DNA of 64,000 bases from Sporobolomyces roseus (Eukaryota; Basidiomycota; Microbotryomycetes; Sporidiobolales; Sporidiobolaceae): contig JADILM010000007.1 of assembly GCA_016617785.1 (NCBI GenBank), positions 124,001-188,000 of the forward strand. Reading direction: 5' to 3'. The position numbers were made by a program, and so were the translations under genes. Below the pieces are notes generated by a model that saw nothing but the letters and a program-made list of their open reading frames with translations, had not been told where the DNA came from and did not search any database. Below are positions 63,910-64,000 of this stretch, piece after piece. The stretch's first letter is position 1. Every line of letters begins with the position of its first letter.

Positions 63910-64000
63910 ATGCAAACAATGCGGTAAGCTCTGCTGTGCTCTACCTCACCATCTCGCTGTTACTGACCTTTTCTCTCTTTCGTCAGTGAACTTCGAATCC
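63910..64000 (+). CDS. F-box/LRR family copy 3, 5' end (partial)
   Basis: The family first exon and intron are recognisable: a GTAAGC donor at 63924 and a CGTCAG acceptor at 63986, with exon 2 running off the window. The ATG used by copies 1 and 2 has become ATT; the first ATG left is at 63910. Exon 1 then has 14 nt and exits in a different phase (ATGCAAACAATGCG). Whether the frame is restored lies beyond the window. Confidence 0.5.

Noticed and set aside
1..64000. CRISPR array, operons or prokaryotic ribosome-binding sites
   Set aside because: The window is clearly fungal with spliced genes; no regular spacer-repeat array is present.

Overview
This window is eukaryotic nuclear DNA from a fungus. 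About 26 protein genes lie on both strands, most of them split by many short GT-AG introns (about 50-80 nt) with CTNAN-type branch sites. The gene set points to a basidiomycete: a secreted macrophage-activating-glycoprotein homologue, a DUF7025-type AAA protein, basidiomycete-style BTB and FAD proteins, and intron-rich PCNA, MSH6 and MPS1. A Pucciniomycotina yeast is my best guess, by inference only. Splice sites were read by eye, so each gene span runs from start codon to stop codon and includes introns.

Layout. 1-5.3 kb: 3' end of an unknown gene, a fatty-aldehyde-type ALDH, and a divergent PAP2 lipid phosphatase. 5.4-22 kb is the accessory stretch: a two-unit zinc-finger gene, a broken F-box/LRR copy, an AAA ATPase, a second F-box/LRR copy, a Yar1-like ankyrin gene, a duplicated fragment of the PCNA 3' end, and two related zinc-finger genes. 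21.7-37.7 kb is mostly housekeeping: PCNA, a DnaJ-TPR co-chaperone, PEX7, the secreted glycoprotein, NAD(P)HX dehydratase, a third F-box-like LRR gene and BRF1. 38-42.4 kb holds a tandem pair of unrecognised multi-pass membrane proteins. 42.6-61.3 kb holds BMT2, mitochondrial IF3, the MPS1 kinase, COQ9, an FAD oxidoreductase, MSH6 and a BTB protein. 61.7-64 kb holds two intron-containing tRNA genes, a small LRR-like gene and the 5' end of another F-box copy that runs off the window.

Most unusual points. (1) PCNA is predicted at 409 aa instead of about 260, because one surface loop carries about 150 extra residues: an acidic run, a SUMO-interaction-like motif, an NLS-like motif and a Lys-rich tail. 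(2) A family of zinc-finger proteins, four finger units in three genes, shares a C2HC module with an A-W-[FY] signature and a conserved intron position. Two of these genes lie between direct repeats of the PCNA 3' end. (3) The two F-box/LRR copies are broken in complementary places: one keeps the F-box in frame, the other keeps the LRR domain. Several neighbouring genes are divergent with 110-260 bp between start codons (ALDH/LPP, PCNA/DnaJ-TPR, BMT2/mtIF3, COQ9/FAD oxidoreductase, MSH6/BTB), so shared promoters are likely.
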